DNA of 64,000 bases from Nannobrachium achirus (Eukaryota; Chordata; Actinopteri; Myctophiformes; Myctophidae), in NCBI GenBank assembly GCA_963921795.1, contig OY997642.1, forward strand, positions 39,087,340-39,151,339, read 5' to 3'. Position numbers and translations under genes: made by a program. The notes beneath the pieces are model-generated. The model was not told where the DNA came from and searched no databases. It saw only the letters and a list, made by a program, of their open reading frames with translations. Shown piece after piece: positions 38,458-52,376 of this stretch (its first letter is position 1; each line of letters begins with the position of its first letter).

Positions 38458-40655
38458 CTGTCAAGATAAAAGAGGGTACAGAGTGAGATGAAAGGAAATG
38501 GCACCATCTACAGGACAATATGAAAACTGGTTATTTCTCTCTATGAAATCTTTGATTGTAGGCTACTGTGCACAGATGCCTAGAGAGCACTCATAATTTA
38601 GGTTCTCTGCATAAACTGTCCTGGGTTTCTGGTTCCGGTTCAGTTTCCCAGTTTCATTTAATTGGCTCGGCAACAGATTTGTTCTGGGACAGCTTTGGGA
38701 CAGTGGTGGTTTCTAGCCCTGATTGTCCACTTTGAAATAAGTAAAGAAAATCTTCAACTGGAGAAAATGTGTCTTGTTTGACAGACAGCAGATATCACCT
38801 CTTCTTCCTGGTACTGTGTACCGGTACTGAGCCTTTAGTGGTGGAGAAACAGACTGTACCGGAACTTTCACTCCTGTACTGTATATATGTTACAGTTAGA
38901 TTGGGTAACTCAGTTAGATCGTGGTAAGAGCACTCGTTTTGTCGTTCACCACACACCCCTACCCTACCGCCACCTGGATCAATTCACTTTGATAGTCTCT
39001 TATCAGAACACCAGTGTAATTATGCGCAATCACCATGAGATGGCGACAACAGCCATTCACTTGTGTAGTCGCTGACGTCACTCGTTTGCGACCCCTCTTT
39101 TTTTGTTTATCACTGGTTTATCTACTAGCCTATCAGCTGTGTTTAGCCATTAGCTTACTATGCCTAACTCTAACCTCAGTAAAACTATGCCTAACCCTAA
39201 CCTTAACCTCCGTGGGGTGAGGTGCTATCATTCCTGCCGACGCTACGTTGTCGTTGTTGTGGATCAAAGCAACCGCTTGTTCTGCCCCGCGCCGCACGAC
39301 GAGCGCTCCAGTTCTCGATCTAACTGATTCTCGATCTAGCAGTGACACAGATATTTCATAGGCTGACTCATCAGCTGGTTACCATACTTTGTCAGCCTGC
39401 CATAACTAATTTAAGTGAATTTGGACATTTACATCACTGTCCTGATTTGTTCCCAATCCAGCCCTGTACATAACTGACACAAAGCAATAGCATTCAACAT
39501 CCTTTACCAGAGCCTTTCCCCCACATTTCCTTATGCCCATCTCATACACGATGGCAAAGCAATGCAATATGTACCATACAGGTAAATCTATGGAGGGAGG
39601 GAGATACCTCCTGGTGGAGATTTGCACTCCCCTGAGTGCCCCTTTCTCAACTGTAGCCTTTGCCCCAGATTACTGAAATTCTATTATAACAGGTGTTAGT
39701 TAGCAGAAATCACTGTCCATGCAATAAACTGGAAAACGAATGGGTTTGTGGAGTGCTGTTTTGAAGCCTCAAATAAATTCATCTTCGCCATATTGGATGC
39801 TTTTACCATTGCTCATTGCAAACTGAAGTTTAGCCTGGACGGAACCTGATGAATCTGCCGATGCAAAACTAAAGATTGCCTGGCTGCAAGCAAGGCTAAC
39901 TGAAGTTACCATATTTGGACAAGAGGGTGGTGCTGGAGAGATGCATTGCTTTGCCTTGCTGTAGCCATGCTTAAATACATACCCTGATTCATTGTGAGGT
40001 AATAAATCAAGTCATTAAGTCAGGTCATTTTCCCATTGACTTACGTAATACTATTTTTTGCATCTAGTTAAGTTGCCCCCTGCTGGCCATAAGATATAAA
40101 GCAGGTTTACTTCCAATTTACTTCCATTTTTCAGACTGGAAGCTGCCCACTTCTCATCGCACAACAGTGTCGCTCATCGAAAATAACAGCTATTGTACAA
40201 CGGAGCATAAAATAGGCTTCATTCCCAACCAAGGTCTCAAACTGTTGTACATTGTATAGAATTGACCACCAGCAGTACCCTGGGTCTCCAAGGCTATGCG
40301 TGAGGGTCACCGGTTTAAGATACAATTCATTCATTTACACATTTCTTTTAAGTGAAACTCATACATTCATTTACACATTTCTTTTAAGTGAAAATCATAC
40401 AAACCACATTCACAAGAAATCGACAGATCCAGAATCATTTGCTTTTAATGTCACCTCAAAGTTACAGTGATAATTCATCCCTTTATAAAAAGCAATTAAA
40501 AAAATAGAGATACTAGCCTTTTACTCTTATTCAGTTATAATAAAACAATAAGTGCCATAACTGAATGTTTTAAAAACCTGAGTGCTATTAATTAATGTTC
40601 CCTTTTGTATCGTTTACCAGTGAATTAACATTAAGGCATGTGCCATGTTGGTCCT
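38458..40655. other. Region between the PDE4 exons and ifi30
   Basis: No recognised exon. A short cctaaccctaac-like run is at 39180-39210 and an 18-base duplication (cattcatttacacatttc type) at 40327-40380. Downstream sequence of ifi30 ends somewhere here. Confidence 0.45.
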
Positions 40656-41084
40656 TCACTCCTTGTGGCAGTAGCTTCTGAAGCGTCTCATCTCAGATGC
40701 TCCACAGGCTTCAGGCTTGGGGCCCTAGAGAGACAAAGTGTACAGTACCAGTAAGACTCCCTAATCGACATAAGCGACTGTCAGGTTGCATGTATACACT
40801 GAAAAAAGCAACCTCATGGTGGCGCTAGAAGAGAGGCATGTGAGAAATCAGGGGCAGAGGTTGTGGTTTTCCAACCAGGGAGTGTGTGCGCAAAGTTTGG
40901 CATGGATAGGGGCAACGGTGCCGGAGATAAGAGTACGGCCAAAAGTGTGACGTGACGTGACGTGACGTGACGGACAGACAGCCAGTGGAGGTTTTGATAG
41001 TAACTGCGACCTGACGGTCTCAATGATGAAGGGCAAGGCCAAACAGATTGAACCCTGTAAAATTATGTTGTTTCCTATGCGAAT

Positions 41085-41128
<44 letters not shown>

Positions 41129-44100
41129 GTATATACACACACACTTATACCGTTGGAAATGTACCTTGTACATGCTGCAGACCAGAGGGTAGAGATAGGC
41201 CATGGCTTTATTCTGCAGGTCATCGGTGTGTTCCTGTAAAATACAAATTAAGCAAATACACCCAAAACCTACTGGACAGGAACAGATGTAGTGTAAAGAC
41301 CAAAAAACTTAAATAGCAATAAAATGAACATAAACTCCCATGTTGAACTTGATATTCAACATGAATCTTTGTGCTGTTAAATCAAATTTCACATTTTCTA
41401 TTTACATAATGTTTTTTTCCCCCCTCCTTTTTACTGTAAACACATTCCTTTAATCTTTGATTCCTTGTATAAAAGAATGTGATATAAAGATTGACTTTAT
41501 TTGAGCTTGAGATTCAGGGAACTGGCACAATAACATTGGAATGTGCATAGATGAAAAAGAGCACTTGTTTTCAACCATGGCCCTGGGGACCCAGATTACG
41601 GACACTATTCTTTTCTGGTACAGTAGTTACCAGGGCACAAAATACAAAAAAGTATTTAAAATACAAATTAAAAATACTATGTGAAATACTTACCAGGATA
41701 CAGTCACCAGGATAGTATCTTGGGCAGTATTAGACCAAATACTGAACAAGTATGATTTTCTTCTTAGTATTTTTTGTATTTTGTGCCCATCTCTGTAAAA
41801 TAGATAGTATAATCTAGTGTCCCCTCCCAAACCATGTTTAATTCAGCCCCCGAAAGGAAATCCACTCTTCATCTCTCCAGGATCAAATTTTTACAACTAA
41901 AAGAGTTCAACAATGGCAAAGCCTTGTAAAATAATCAACTTCCTTGTATAACCCAATGTGCTATATAAAGATTGCCCCGACTCATGAACCTTGCCAACTC
42001 ATGACTTTAAATAAAGCTAATCTAAGCACTATGTCGTAACTATATTTCTTTGGCTTGACAAGCCAAACAAACAAGTTCCACAAGTGTGCATCATATGAAG
42101 CTGAACGTTAATGTCTCTTGTGGCCTTTGTGTGGCCATAAGAACTACAATGGTGTATGCTTGATTTAAAAAAAATGGACTGGTACGCGTTGTGATGTCCT
42201 TTGCAACATTCATAGTTGCACACACTCTGGCAAAAAAACAAGCATTGAGCATTGGTTACCCCATTGATAGTGATCCAGGGTACATATTGGTGTGGAGGCT
42301 TCAGGCCTTGGGTCTTCAAGGCGTTCTGATGCATCAACTGGTTGCCCTGGTCTCCATTCACACAGCTCATCACGCTGTCCCATGACAGTTTAGGGGAATA
42401 GAGAGTCACACACTGAAAAGCAAAAAGAAAGAGAAACCTTGAAGGGGAATTCCAGAGGAGTGCTTTTCTTACGGTAATCTAATCTGATGTTATTTTATCC
42501 ATTAACAAGTAGTAGAGGCGGCAGTTCCACAGAGTAAAAACTTTTTGGAGACATTTGACACATTCGAGGAAAACAGCCGATCTACAAGATGCGAGGCATT
42601 GTGTGCTTGTAGATCAGCTGTTTTCACTACTTTTGTGCGATGGCCTTGTATGGTGAAGCAGTGCTTTACTTTGCGAAACTTGGAAACTTGGATATACAAG
42701 GTTTCTGCCCGAGAGTGACGATATATGATCATTCATGGACAACTAGGTAATTCCCCTTTAATCAACTTCTGCTATAGAGGGATACTGTATTTCAGGAAAC
42801 AAACATACAACCAGTAATACACACAATTGCTTGCACGCACACTCACACACACACACACACAGTCTTACAGGCTGGGCAGCTTTGATGGGGTCAGCAGCAC
42901 TTTCTATACAGTTGATAACCTGGAAAGCATAGTCTGTCAGCTGCATTAGGCATGTCTGAATGGGAGAAAGGGGATGAATACACAATTATTATGTTAATTT
43001 CTACCTGCATGGTATACAATAAAGAAAAGTTTTAAAAACACAATGTATTATTGAGTACATAAAGTTGAAAGAAGTATACTCCTATATTGTAGTGAGTACC
43101 AGCGTAAGGCCCTTTTGTATATGTCATGTGATTCAGTGAGCAATCATAGTGAGCACCAGGGGAAAAACCCGTACCTCAATCATGTTGCCCAGACACTCTT
43201 CCGGTCCGTGCTGGCAGGTAAAAACATGCTTCTGTCCTTCAGATGTTTCCTGGAGGATCACAACACCAAAAAATAGACATTAAATACAACAAGTGCATGG
43301 CAAGCCCCCAGTGCATGGGAGGTGTCAGTAGTGGAACCAACTTTAGTTTAGGGTTAGGGTTATTATAATAATAAATACTATGAAATAAAGTTGCCCAAGT
43401 ACTACTGTTTGGCATTAATACTCTAGTGGACTATTTTCTATCATAGTTATTGGTACACCTACTTCAAATACTGTAATTAATACTTGCAGTTCTTATTTTG
43501 TCCGGTGTACAACTTACTTGTGCATTGCCGTAGGGCACCAGGGTGACATCGAAGATGTCATAGAGCATGACCCAGGTAGGAAAGAGCATCTCAACGAGGA
43601 AACGTCTGCAGCCAGGGCACAGGGACTCATAGTACAGCTCCAACTGGACCTTTGGGGCATCCTGATGGGACCTGGTGAAGTTGGTCTCAAGGCACTGCTT
43701 CAAGACCTGCAGGAGCATGTGTAGACCGACATGTTAAGTTGTAACATGCATACTCATATGTTATCTCACTCTGGAATTTTGGAGGTAATGTCTAGTTTTG
43801 CAGTGGTGTAAAGTAACTAAGTACATTTACTCAAGTACTGTACTTAAGTACAATTTCCTATACTTTTTTTTATACATTATACAAGTACAATTTGATGCCA
43901 ATACTTTTGTATTTTTACTAAAGTACATTTTGAATTCCAGACTTTTTACTTGTAACCAACGGAGTATTTCTACATTGCAGTATTGATACTTTTACTTAAA
44001 AAATGTGATTACTTTTTCCACCACTGGAATGGAGTTTTGACATACCACGGTTTCTGACGCAATTGTGATAACTTCCTCAAACGTTTATTATCCTGTATTG

Positions 44101-44382
44101 GCATCAGCTGGTCTGTTTTTCAGTCGGTATTGTGAAGTTGGTGCTGTGGGTGCGATACATGAGTGCATCTCTCCATTCCGACATCACATACACGACAACT
44201 ATAATGTACAATGTACATACTTATTTCCGTAAACAAACTCCCACGTGACTTACCCCACATTCGATGGCAGATTCCAGAGAGTCGCACCACTGCGCCGGGG
44301 AGTATTTGCAAGAGGATGGAGTGCAGTGAGCACTGTCTGAATATGACCACACGGTCACAACCAGCAACAAAAACACCTTCAT
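40656..44382 (-). CDS. ifi30: Gamma-interferon-inducible lysosomal thiol reductase (GILT), complete gene, 7 exons
   Basis: GILT reduces disulfide bonds of proteins in lysosomes and so helps MHC class II antigen processing. Exons read leftward: 44382-44254, 43706-43518, 43249-43175, 42955-42869, 42412-42260, 41233-41165, 40724-40656 (stop TGA). Every intron is phase 0 with clean AG/GT borders, and the product is 256 residues. Residues 1 to about 19 ([20 protein letters not shown]) form a signal peptide. The active site is CPGC at 73-76, followed by FPTW and TLVPYGNAQ. The GILT signature C-Q-H-G-x2-E-C-x2-N-x4-C is complete at 118-133. An N-F-T glycosylation site is at 52-54. [10 protein letters not shown] and YVPWITING match the conserved C-terminal half. 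The ATG at 44382 is preferred because it directly precedes the hydrophobic signal. The gene is same-strand and downstream of pik3r2, as in human 19p13.11. The 5' UTR probably lies just above 44382; a promoter cannot be assigned. Confidence 0.94.
41090..41127. repeat. (TG)n microsatellite in an ifi30 intron
   Basis: About 38 bases of TG, in the last intron. Confidence 0.95.
41631..41793. mobile_element. Short MITE in an ifi30 intron
   Basis: gggcacaaaatacaaaaaag and the inverted gtattttgtgcccatctctg define about 160 bases, typical of fish hAT MITEs with agatgggcacaaaata ends. The left extremity is degenerate. Confidence 0.6.
42569..42724 (-). mobile_element. MITE 'tcactgtcgggc' family, copy D, partial
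   Basis: The right part of the element (ctacttttgtgcgatggcc to gcccgagagtgacgatat) with the central palindrome (42569-42625). The left third is missing. It sits in an ifi30 intron. Confidence 0.7.
43799..44030. mobile_element. hAT-type MITE 'cagtggtgtaaagtaact', copy 1
   Basis: Left cagtggtgtaaagtaactaa and right ttttccaccactg are inverted ends of a common fish MITE. It sits in ifi30 intron 1; a second copy is at 60554-60763. Confidence 0.78.
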
Positions 44383-44735
44383 CTCTGGCTCGATGGAGGA
44401 CCACACTGACCCAACAGTAACTTAAACAGGTGCAAACACACTCGCCAAATCTTCTACCGCGCGGCTGCAACAACTTACCACAGCCAGGATGAGGATAACT
44501 TTGAAGAGAAGAAACCACGGGACTTGCTTTAACCATAGGTTACCTGTGTTTTGATTGGTTGTCTGGTCATGTGGCGTCAGCAGCGTCACCTAACTCCGGC
44601 AGACAAGCGAAGTGACTTTACAATGCTTTTCAATGGGATATTGACCATAAAAAGCATGTTTTTTTTTTATTGAGTCATATAACCACATGACAGTCACACT
44701 GGTCACGGAGGTGGACTTGTGTATTTAAATATTTA

Positions 44736-44738
<3 letters not shown>

Positions 44739-44810
<72 letters not shown>
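44739..44810. repeat. (TA)n microsatellite
   Basis: About 72 bases of pure TA between ifi30 and the next repeats. Confidence 0.95.
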
Positions 44811-44813
<3 letters not shown>

Positions 44814-44934
44814 CCTGTATCCCATTAACACCAATGAACAGAAATAAATTGGGCTGAATTGTTGTTTCTCTCTCTCAGCTATTCTATTCTTTTATATTCT
44901 CGCAATTACACTCGTCTTTGTCTATCATATAGGC

Positions 44935-45388
44935 CAGGGGTGTCCAAACTTTTTTTAAAGGGGGCCACATTATAAAATATTAAAACACCCAAGGGCCGAC
45001 TTTCCCGGCAAAATGTACTTTCGGTTGGACCATAACAAAGTCACATACATGTGCATCGCAATTAAAATATTGTATTTAACTGTCACCATCAATATTTTAT
45101 ATCAGTGGTCTTTTGTCGGGTGTGTGCTCTGAACAACACACAAATAACTCACATTACCAAATGTATAACCAGTCGTGCAAGGTAAAAAATACAATACATG
45201 GCCTTTCTTTGACCCCTTCAGAATGAGACAACTGGAAACAATCCTGACAGATTATACTCTGGGAAAATATTCTTGTTAGACGGTGCTGGCGGGCCGTTTA
45301 TAGCACAATTTAGGAATGAAGCCGGGGGCCGCATAAAATTTGTCCTCGGGCCGCATTTGGCCCCCGGGCTGCACTTTGGACACCCCTG
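44935..45388. mobile_element. hAT-type MITE with perfect 8-bp TSD
   Basis: Ends caggggtgtccaaactttt and actttggacacccctg; atataggc flanks both sides (44927-44934, 45389-45396). Interior rich in gggccgc blocks. No palindrome core. Confidence 0.9.
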
Positions 45389-45555
45389 ATATAGGCCCAC
45401 TGTTGCTGTTGCAGGAGATAACCCTCAGAATCAGGAGATTCCATAGATCTCAAAGAGCTTTTATTTATTTTTAGTATGAAAATATAGGCTATTTTTCATC
45501 AACCAGAAACATTTTCTATAAATTGCTTGCAATACAATAGCCCAATAGTCTAGAC

Positions 45556-46281
45556 CAGTGGTTCTCAAATGTGGTACGTGTCGTGTACCACTGGTGGTAC
45601 ATGGCCCACCTCTGGTGGTATTCAGAGGAGTTTCCCAAAAATAATAAGAAAGAAATATATATATGGCTCTCCAGCCATGATGAAATGAGCATGACAGCAC
45701 ACCTAGCCGTTAATAGAAGTTTTGAGAACGGATTAATCACATTAGAAATAGCATCAGTTTGCACGGGAAGTTCACAAATGTAGTAGCTAAATCTGTCCGA
45801 TGACTCAGTCATCAAATTATTGGCTTAGAAATGCAACAAAAACGAAAAAGAATCTCCATAAATTCAAGAATAAATTGGCCTCCTGTGTTAACTGTGCAGC
45901 TGAATAGGATGGGGTAGGTCTACGCACCTGCTGTATTTTAACATCAGTTATTATGGTGGTACTTGGAGAGATACATATTTTCTGAGGTAAATGGTAAATG
46001 GTGCATTTATATAGCGCTTTTATCCAAGGCGCTTTACATAGATTGTGCATTACATTCACCCATTCATACACCGGTGGCGGAGGAAACCATGCAAGGCACC
46101 AACCTACTCACCGGGAGCAATTAGGGGTTCAGAGTCTTGCTCAAGGACCCTTCAACATTAACTCAGGGGGAGCCCGGATTCGAGATGGGAACCCTTCGTG
46201 CTCTAATAACGGTTTCTCTACCCCTGAGCTATGCCGCCCCAGGTGAGGTGGTACTTGGCGTAAAAAGGTTGAGAACCACTG
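45556..46281. mobile_element. hAT-type element with perfect 8-bp TSD and a nested SINE
   Basis: Ends cagtggttctcaaatgtgg and ggttgagaaccactg; the direct repeat gtctagac (45548-45555, 46282-46289) is itself palindromic. A SINE occupies about 45983-46240. No intact transposase. Confidence 0.9.
45983..46240 (-). mobile_element. tRNA-derived SINE
   Basis: Read leftward, 46240 begins ggggcggcatagctcagggg (A-box-like tagctcaggggtagag), then a B-box-like tcgaatccggg. The 3' part has the common fish motif aaagcgctatataaatgca. No coding sequence. Confidence 0.75.
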
Positions 46282-47277
46282 GTCTAGACTGAAATCTTTC
46301 CAATCCATAACGAAAAGGCCTCGTGCTAGTGCATTATTGACAAAAAATGAGCCTATAGATTACAAATGTGAACACCTGTTTAACATATTTTTACTTTGTG
46401 GCACACAAACTATTTTAAGGAAGTGAATCTGAGGAAGTAAATCTGGGGGTACTAGTAGGTCTACTCAGAAACATTGTAGTTGGCATTGGATGGTCAGTGA
46501 TGCATCAGTGATACATGCATGTTCCTCATTTCACTTCAGTTAACGTGATACCAACACCTTCCTGTGAAGAGTCATGAGATATGCACACCACATCGGAGTC
46601 ATCCTTGCCTCTACAAGTTACGAAAGATTAACATTACATGATGACTCTCACATGATTCCTGACACAGCGCTCCACTTATAAGGTGGCATAAAAAAGCAAA
46701 CAAAGCAAAAAACACACACCAGACCTCATTTTATACATCTTTTATTGTCTTTTAAATCATTGCATCAACCTAAAGAAAGAACCGTACAGATGTAAGAGTA
46801 CCTGTCTGGGGACAAACACAACTCCAAAGCAAGCTGTACACGAGAGAGAAAGAAAGAAAGAACAGGAGAGAGAAATGCATCTGAATTACGACAGACTGAA
46901 AGAGGAAAGAAAAACACGAGGGAAGAGAAACAAGAATCATCATACATACATAGATTGTGCACACCACAGCCAGCGGGCCTCCACTGGCTGTAACGACAGT
47001 GCTCCCTCTGAGTTCAATTGCACTTTGGTGTAGAGTAGCTTTATCTGACTGTCCCATTCATTTTCCATTCACCATTTTGAAAAACAAAGAGAAGACCACA
47101 TCACACTACAATAAGAAAACATACAACACAATGTATGTGTGTGTGTTGTTTAGACCATGATATACTGAGCAAATATTTGGACAACATAGGAGAAACAGTT
47201 GGGTGTAAATGAAGAAATGAAGCAAGCCAATGATCTTCCAAACTGTTTGCTTAATATTTGTCACTATGGTTTACAAA

Positions 47278-47424
47278 GCCTGATTTATACTTTGTCGTAC
47301 AACGCACCAAAAATAGCAGATCTACAAACTCACAACACGTTATGTTTGCAACGTGCAGTGGGCTTGTAGATCAGTTATGTTCAGCATGCGACACTGTCGT
47401 ACACCTACTTATGAATCAGGCTTG
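47278..47424. mobile_element. MITE 'gcctgatttatact' with central palindrome
   Basis: Inverted ends agcctgatttatactttgtc and atgaatcaggct. The palindrome 47310-47378 is centred at 47344, the element at 47351. A 66-base relative without palindrome is at 52311-52376. PIF/Harbinger-like in form. Confidence 0.72.
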
Positions 47425-49021
47425 AGGGAGTGATCTCAATGACTTGTAGTTAAATAACACCTCCACCCATATTGCTCCTTTAAAATAGCAGATTTCTTAA
47501 CTGAAGGTTGAAAATCTGTTCTTTTTAGCTGAGACATGGAGTAAAGTATACAAAGTACATATATCAAATGATGTTGTCATGTAACATGTCTCTATACTAT
47601 AGAGACATGTTCCGGGGTCAAGGAAGTGGTGACCAAAAAGCTGCTCAGTTTATCCCAGTCAATACTGTCTCCAAAGTAGTATTGGGCGGGTTTGTGAATA
47701 TGTACTACTATAATACACCAGTGAGAAATACTACGACAGTCACATCGAATCAAACAAGCAAGCAACCTTTCAGGATGAAGGCTGCGGTGATTGAAGAGAC
47801 TAGACACATGCTGCAAAAGGGAAATGAAAGTGTAGTCTGAATCATCTGAGTCATCATGATTGCTGAGTAAGCAAGGGTGTGTCAAGAATTTGGGAAGATT
47901 TTTGGTTTTGCAGGAAGCTATACTATCTGACAGAGCAACTTTTAGTGTTTAGTTTTTTCTCCCTGTTCTTGTCTGATATGGTTTGTTTTGTGAAAAACAA
48001 AGAATGCCTCTTCCTAAACCTACTCAGTTGAATTGTCCCAAAACTACACCGGCATTTTCACTACACAGGCATGCAACCTCTACTGACTCTTCACACAACA
48101 TGGGGATTCTGAAAGAACGAAAACAATTCTGACCTGAGTCCTGATTTTTTCTTTTTAAGACCACACCTTACTTACTGTGTGCAAGTGTAACACTTGCATA
48201 TAAGTCTACCATGATGTATTCAAACATATCCCAAGTTGGGATTCAGTCCGGCATATACAAGGCTCAGTGTAAGATGAAATAGTCAGGTACAGAATATAGA
48301 AACTGAACAAGGTGGACCAATGCGAGCAGACCATACCATTCTATCTATACACTCTAAACATCTTGTTGAATGTATTGGTTCTGATAACAACTGCTATGCT
48401 GTCATATTGAGGGAGCACTGTCTAGATGAGTAAAAAAAAGTGAAAACAGAAAAGAGAACAAGCAGTCATAACATTTTCAAGTTTAAAATGACAGAAGAAA
48501 AAAAAAGAAATATAAATCAAATCAATCTATCGCAGCCACTTTAAGGGACAGACAGATTGATTTTCAAATGCATACTTGCTATTTGGTTAATTACATATCG
48601 TAAACATTTGTATTTTTTCTGTATGGAGGAAAAAATTCAAGCTAGCTTATTTTTTTCTTTATAGGTTCTGTAAGGTTATCATTAACAGATATAAACAAAC
48701 AAAAACATTTGGACAGACAAATCTATCAGCTTTTTAAAAAAGCCAAAATAAAAAATAAGAAAAAATACTCAGGCACCATAAACGAACACTTCCTAATGCC
48801 ATCATTGTTCCATGTACAAAGGTCTATGTATTTCAAAGGAGTGCTTCTGAACCATGACATACATAGTGTACTGTACCTCGGTTGTATTTAAGGTTTGGCC
48901 AGATTATTGTACTAGTTTTATCATCTGCCTAATATTGTCTGGGTTGTCTAAATATATTGCTCCAGAATGAATGCCCCTTTTGAAAACAGTTACCATAGAA
49001 ATACACCACAGTTGGATGTAA

Positions 49022-49209
49022 TGTTAAAAATGGCTTACTGTACGTTGTGGCACAATGTAAAGTCTGATAGTTGTGCGCTGGTGTCGCACACCTATAATAG
49101 CAGATCTACAAGCTCACAACACAACGTAGTATTACCATGCATTGTGAGCTTGTAGAGCTGCTAGTTAAGGTGTGCGACATGATGTGCAATCAAGTATAAA
49201 CAAGGCATA
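49022..49209. mobile_element. MITE with gtgtcgcacacct arms and central palindrome
   Basis: Arms gtcgcacacct (49083) and aggtgtgcgac (49168) enclose a core palindrome at 49096-49167. The outer arms are more diverged; ends aagtataaacaaggcata suggest kinship with the gcctgatttatact family. Confidence 0.6.
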
Positions 49210-51299
49210 ATAGTATTAGCGTCCGCTCTATGGTACATCTCTATGGTAGAAACCTATCGTGTTCGTTGCACCCACAAGTGTAGACCTTGTCGGTGACATT
49301 TTCAAATTGCCTCATCACAAACACAAACCTATTATCATTCAGCTGAAATTTCTTTTAAATGTATAGATTCTCACGTTAAGAGAAAGAAAGCAACAACTCC
49401 CCTCAAATGTCTGTAATAAATGCAAAGCAGCCAAGACCGCATTAAAAAATAAACTGTTGTTTTACAAATAGACTCAGCTCTGTAAATATTAACATATATA
49501 GATGAGCTCGCCTCATCCTCTGAATGCTCTCAATAATCATGCTCATTGCTTTATATTAACATAGATCAACTGGATCTGTTTGTTGCTGATCAGGATGAAG
49601 CTCGTGGCTGATTAATATAAATGCCTGCGCTTCAAAAAAAGAACTGCTCGACCTGTTGAATATGAAAGCAGCTGCAGAGCAAGTCGACAGATCACGTTCA
49701 CATCAAAGCCTCCGTTTCTGATTGGTTTCAAGCATAATCCAAATCAGAAGTATAGAATCCAAAAATATAGATATCTTAAGATATATTTCAAAATATTTCA
49801 TTTTATAGTACGCCTCTCATTTCTTCACACCTAAATAGACACCAAATGTACGCCTGTTCCTGCATTCAGCGACAGATGTGCTTCATTTTTGAGGCCATTT
49901 CAAGAAAAATATTTTTACAGTGTGTACTGAAGATAGTGAAAAAAATAATTTTACTAATGGTGTATCATAAAAGCAAATTGTTTTTTTGTTTTTTTTTTCC
50001 TGCAAGAAGCGCTGACACAAACCGGGTGAGAGTTGCAGCTAACGAAAGCAGGCTTAGAATTTGGGCTCAGCGTCCAAGCACAATGATACATTTGTGTAAT
50101 GGGTCCATCTCATGCAGCCATGACTCCATGGCTACAGGAGAGGTACAGTCTACTCCACAATGCATCCACATCAGGCCAAAGACAAATCAAATCCATTTCA
50201 ACAAACATCCATCTTGACAAGGTATAAAATCTTGCATTCACTTTTCATGACGGTACATTTTTCCACCTTGAAATAAAGGAAAATCCCTTAACTTGCTTCA
50301 ATATGATAACCTCTGATTCATGAAAATGTGTGCTGCAAATGGAGCTGCTTTGGAATCAATTTAAACTCACTCTGCCAACATTGAAAATAAATGTATACTT
50401 TGAAGAGCCTTCATGTGAGATTAAATGGCCTGTTAAGATGGGACAGATTCGCAAAGTGACTAAATATTGTACAATGAGCCAGTAGCTCTTGATGATTTGA
50501 GAACAGTTACTACATGTGGTCATTTGTACTATACAGGAGAGTTGTATACTGTAAAACTAATTGTATAATGAACTAGGGATGTGGCGATCATTCTGCCATG
50601 GTTTGTTAAACAGGACCAGACCAAACACACATCCAACCAAATGTAAAGTGTATATTGTGTACACTAATAACGACAAAGTGAGAATGTCAACCATTGGTGA
50701 CAAACTGCAAAGAAAGAACTTAACACAACAAACAAAAACACTATCATGGACTAGTGAGCTTCACTGAGGCTCCTTAAAGTCAGTCTTTACGGTGTTGGAA
50801 GTTAGATACACTGGTCAGGGAGGGCGTGTGTGGAACGGAAAATAAAAGTGCAATCACAAACATGTTGGTCCGACCGACAGTACCGTACACGTGTCAGAAA
50901 TGGAGGATGGCTCAACCAGATCATAAGTTCAGAGGGAACTGACTTGAAATATGAAACACTGTGAGAAATACTGCATGCGTATCACTTGGGAGCTTATCAA
51001 ATGAGCTTAAGCTTCGAACAAACTGCTCTGACTGGGCTACCGATGTGTATTATTCACATTTCTATATAACGTGGGTTCTTATTCAATCATGAACTGTATC
51101 TAACAATACACCAAAGAAAAGCTAGCTTGTGTATTCCACGAGAATGACCATCAAGCTACTGTAGAGCCCCCACCATAAAAAGAATGAATATGTAACAGCT
51201 ATTGAATACGTAACAAAGAGGCACAACTAAAAAAATACTCTCATATCTATGACATGCTCGCACTCATGCACACATACAACCACATGCCTGGACACACAC

Positions 51300-51525
<226 letters not shown>

Positions 51526-52310
51526 GACAACTATGTATGCTCATTTGAGTTATTCTAAGCCTAGATCGCTGACAAAATACAGTATGAAACAGGGAGCACA
51601 GCATGTGGCGATGGCGCCATCTCCAGGAGCAAAGCCTCAACAACAGAGGAGAAGAGATGAGCTCAATTCTACATGACAAAAGGCACTTCTAAATCTTTCT
51701 GATTTATTTCTATTTTTTTAAGCCCTCTCTAGTCTCTCATCAGAAACACCACTGTCACTTCTAGTTTAATTCTTGGTTGTTTTCTTGCCAAGAACTGTGC
51801 AAAGCACTCAGTACAGTACTGTTGATTATTTTTGATTGAACTCAAAATGTCTTTCATCCCTACCCAACTCTAAAATAAAAAAAAGTCTAAAATGCCAAAC
51901 ATGCAACTCTCCAAAAAAATATGTATTTTTTCTTTCTTTTTCATAATTTCCCATTCCCGACTACTGTAAACTATTCTACACACATTCTACAAAAATACCA
52001 TGTTTCTTTTTTTTATTATTATTCTTTCTTTCTTTTTTGGCAAACTGGGACTACTATAAGTGGGGAAACTCTGGAGATGAATTATTTTCATCTCCAGGAA
52101 TAAAAAAAAAAGCACCACTTAAATCAACCAACCAGATTAAATGTACTAAATGTCATTACGTGATGCCTGTTGTCGCCGTGACCTTTTCATCAACCACAAA
52201 ACGATAACTCAATAGTTCCATTTCCAGGCAAAAGGACTGTGCTTTGAAATAGAGATAGAACAAAAGAATTGGTTGGGGAAGCGTTGCTTCCAGCCACATG
52301 AACATAAAGC

Positions 52311-52376
52311 CTGATTTATACATAATTGCAACACGCGAAACACGATGCGCGGCCAAGTATAAATCGGGCATAAAGG
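52311..52376. mobile_element. 66-bp miniature inverted-repeat element
   Basis: agcctgatttatac and gtataaatcgggc are inverted ends about 66 bases apart. It is a very short derivative of the family at 47278. Confidence 0.6.

Noticed and set aside
39170-39215. Telomere-like cctaaccctaac run
   Set aside because: Only two or three imperfect units; chance or an old patch, not a telomere.
44254-44406. Longer ifi30 start at 44406
   Set aside because: The codon at 44404-44406 is GTG; the first ATG, followed at once by a signal peptide, is at 44382.
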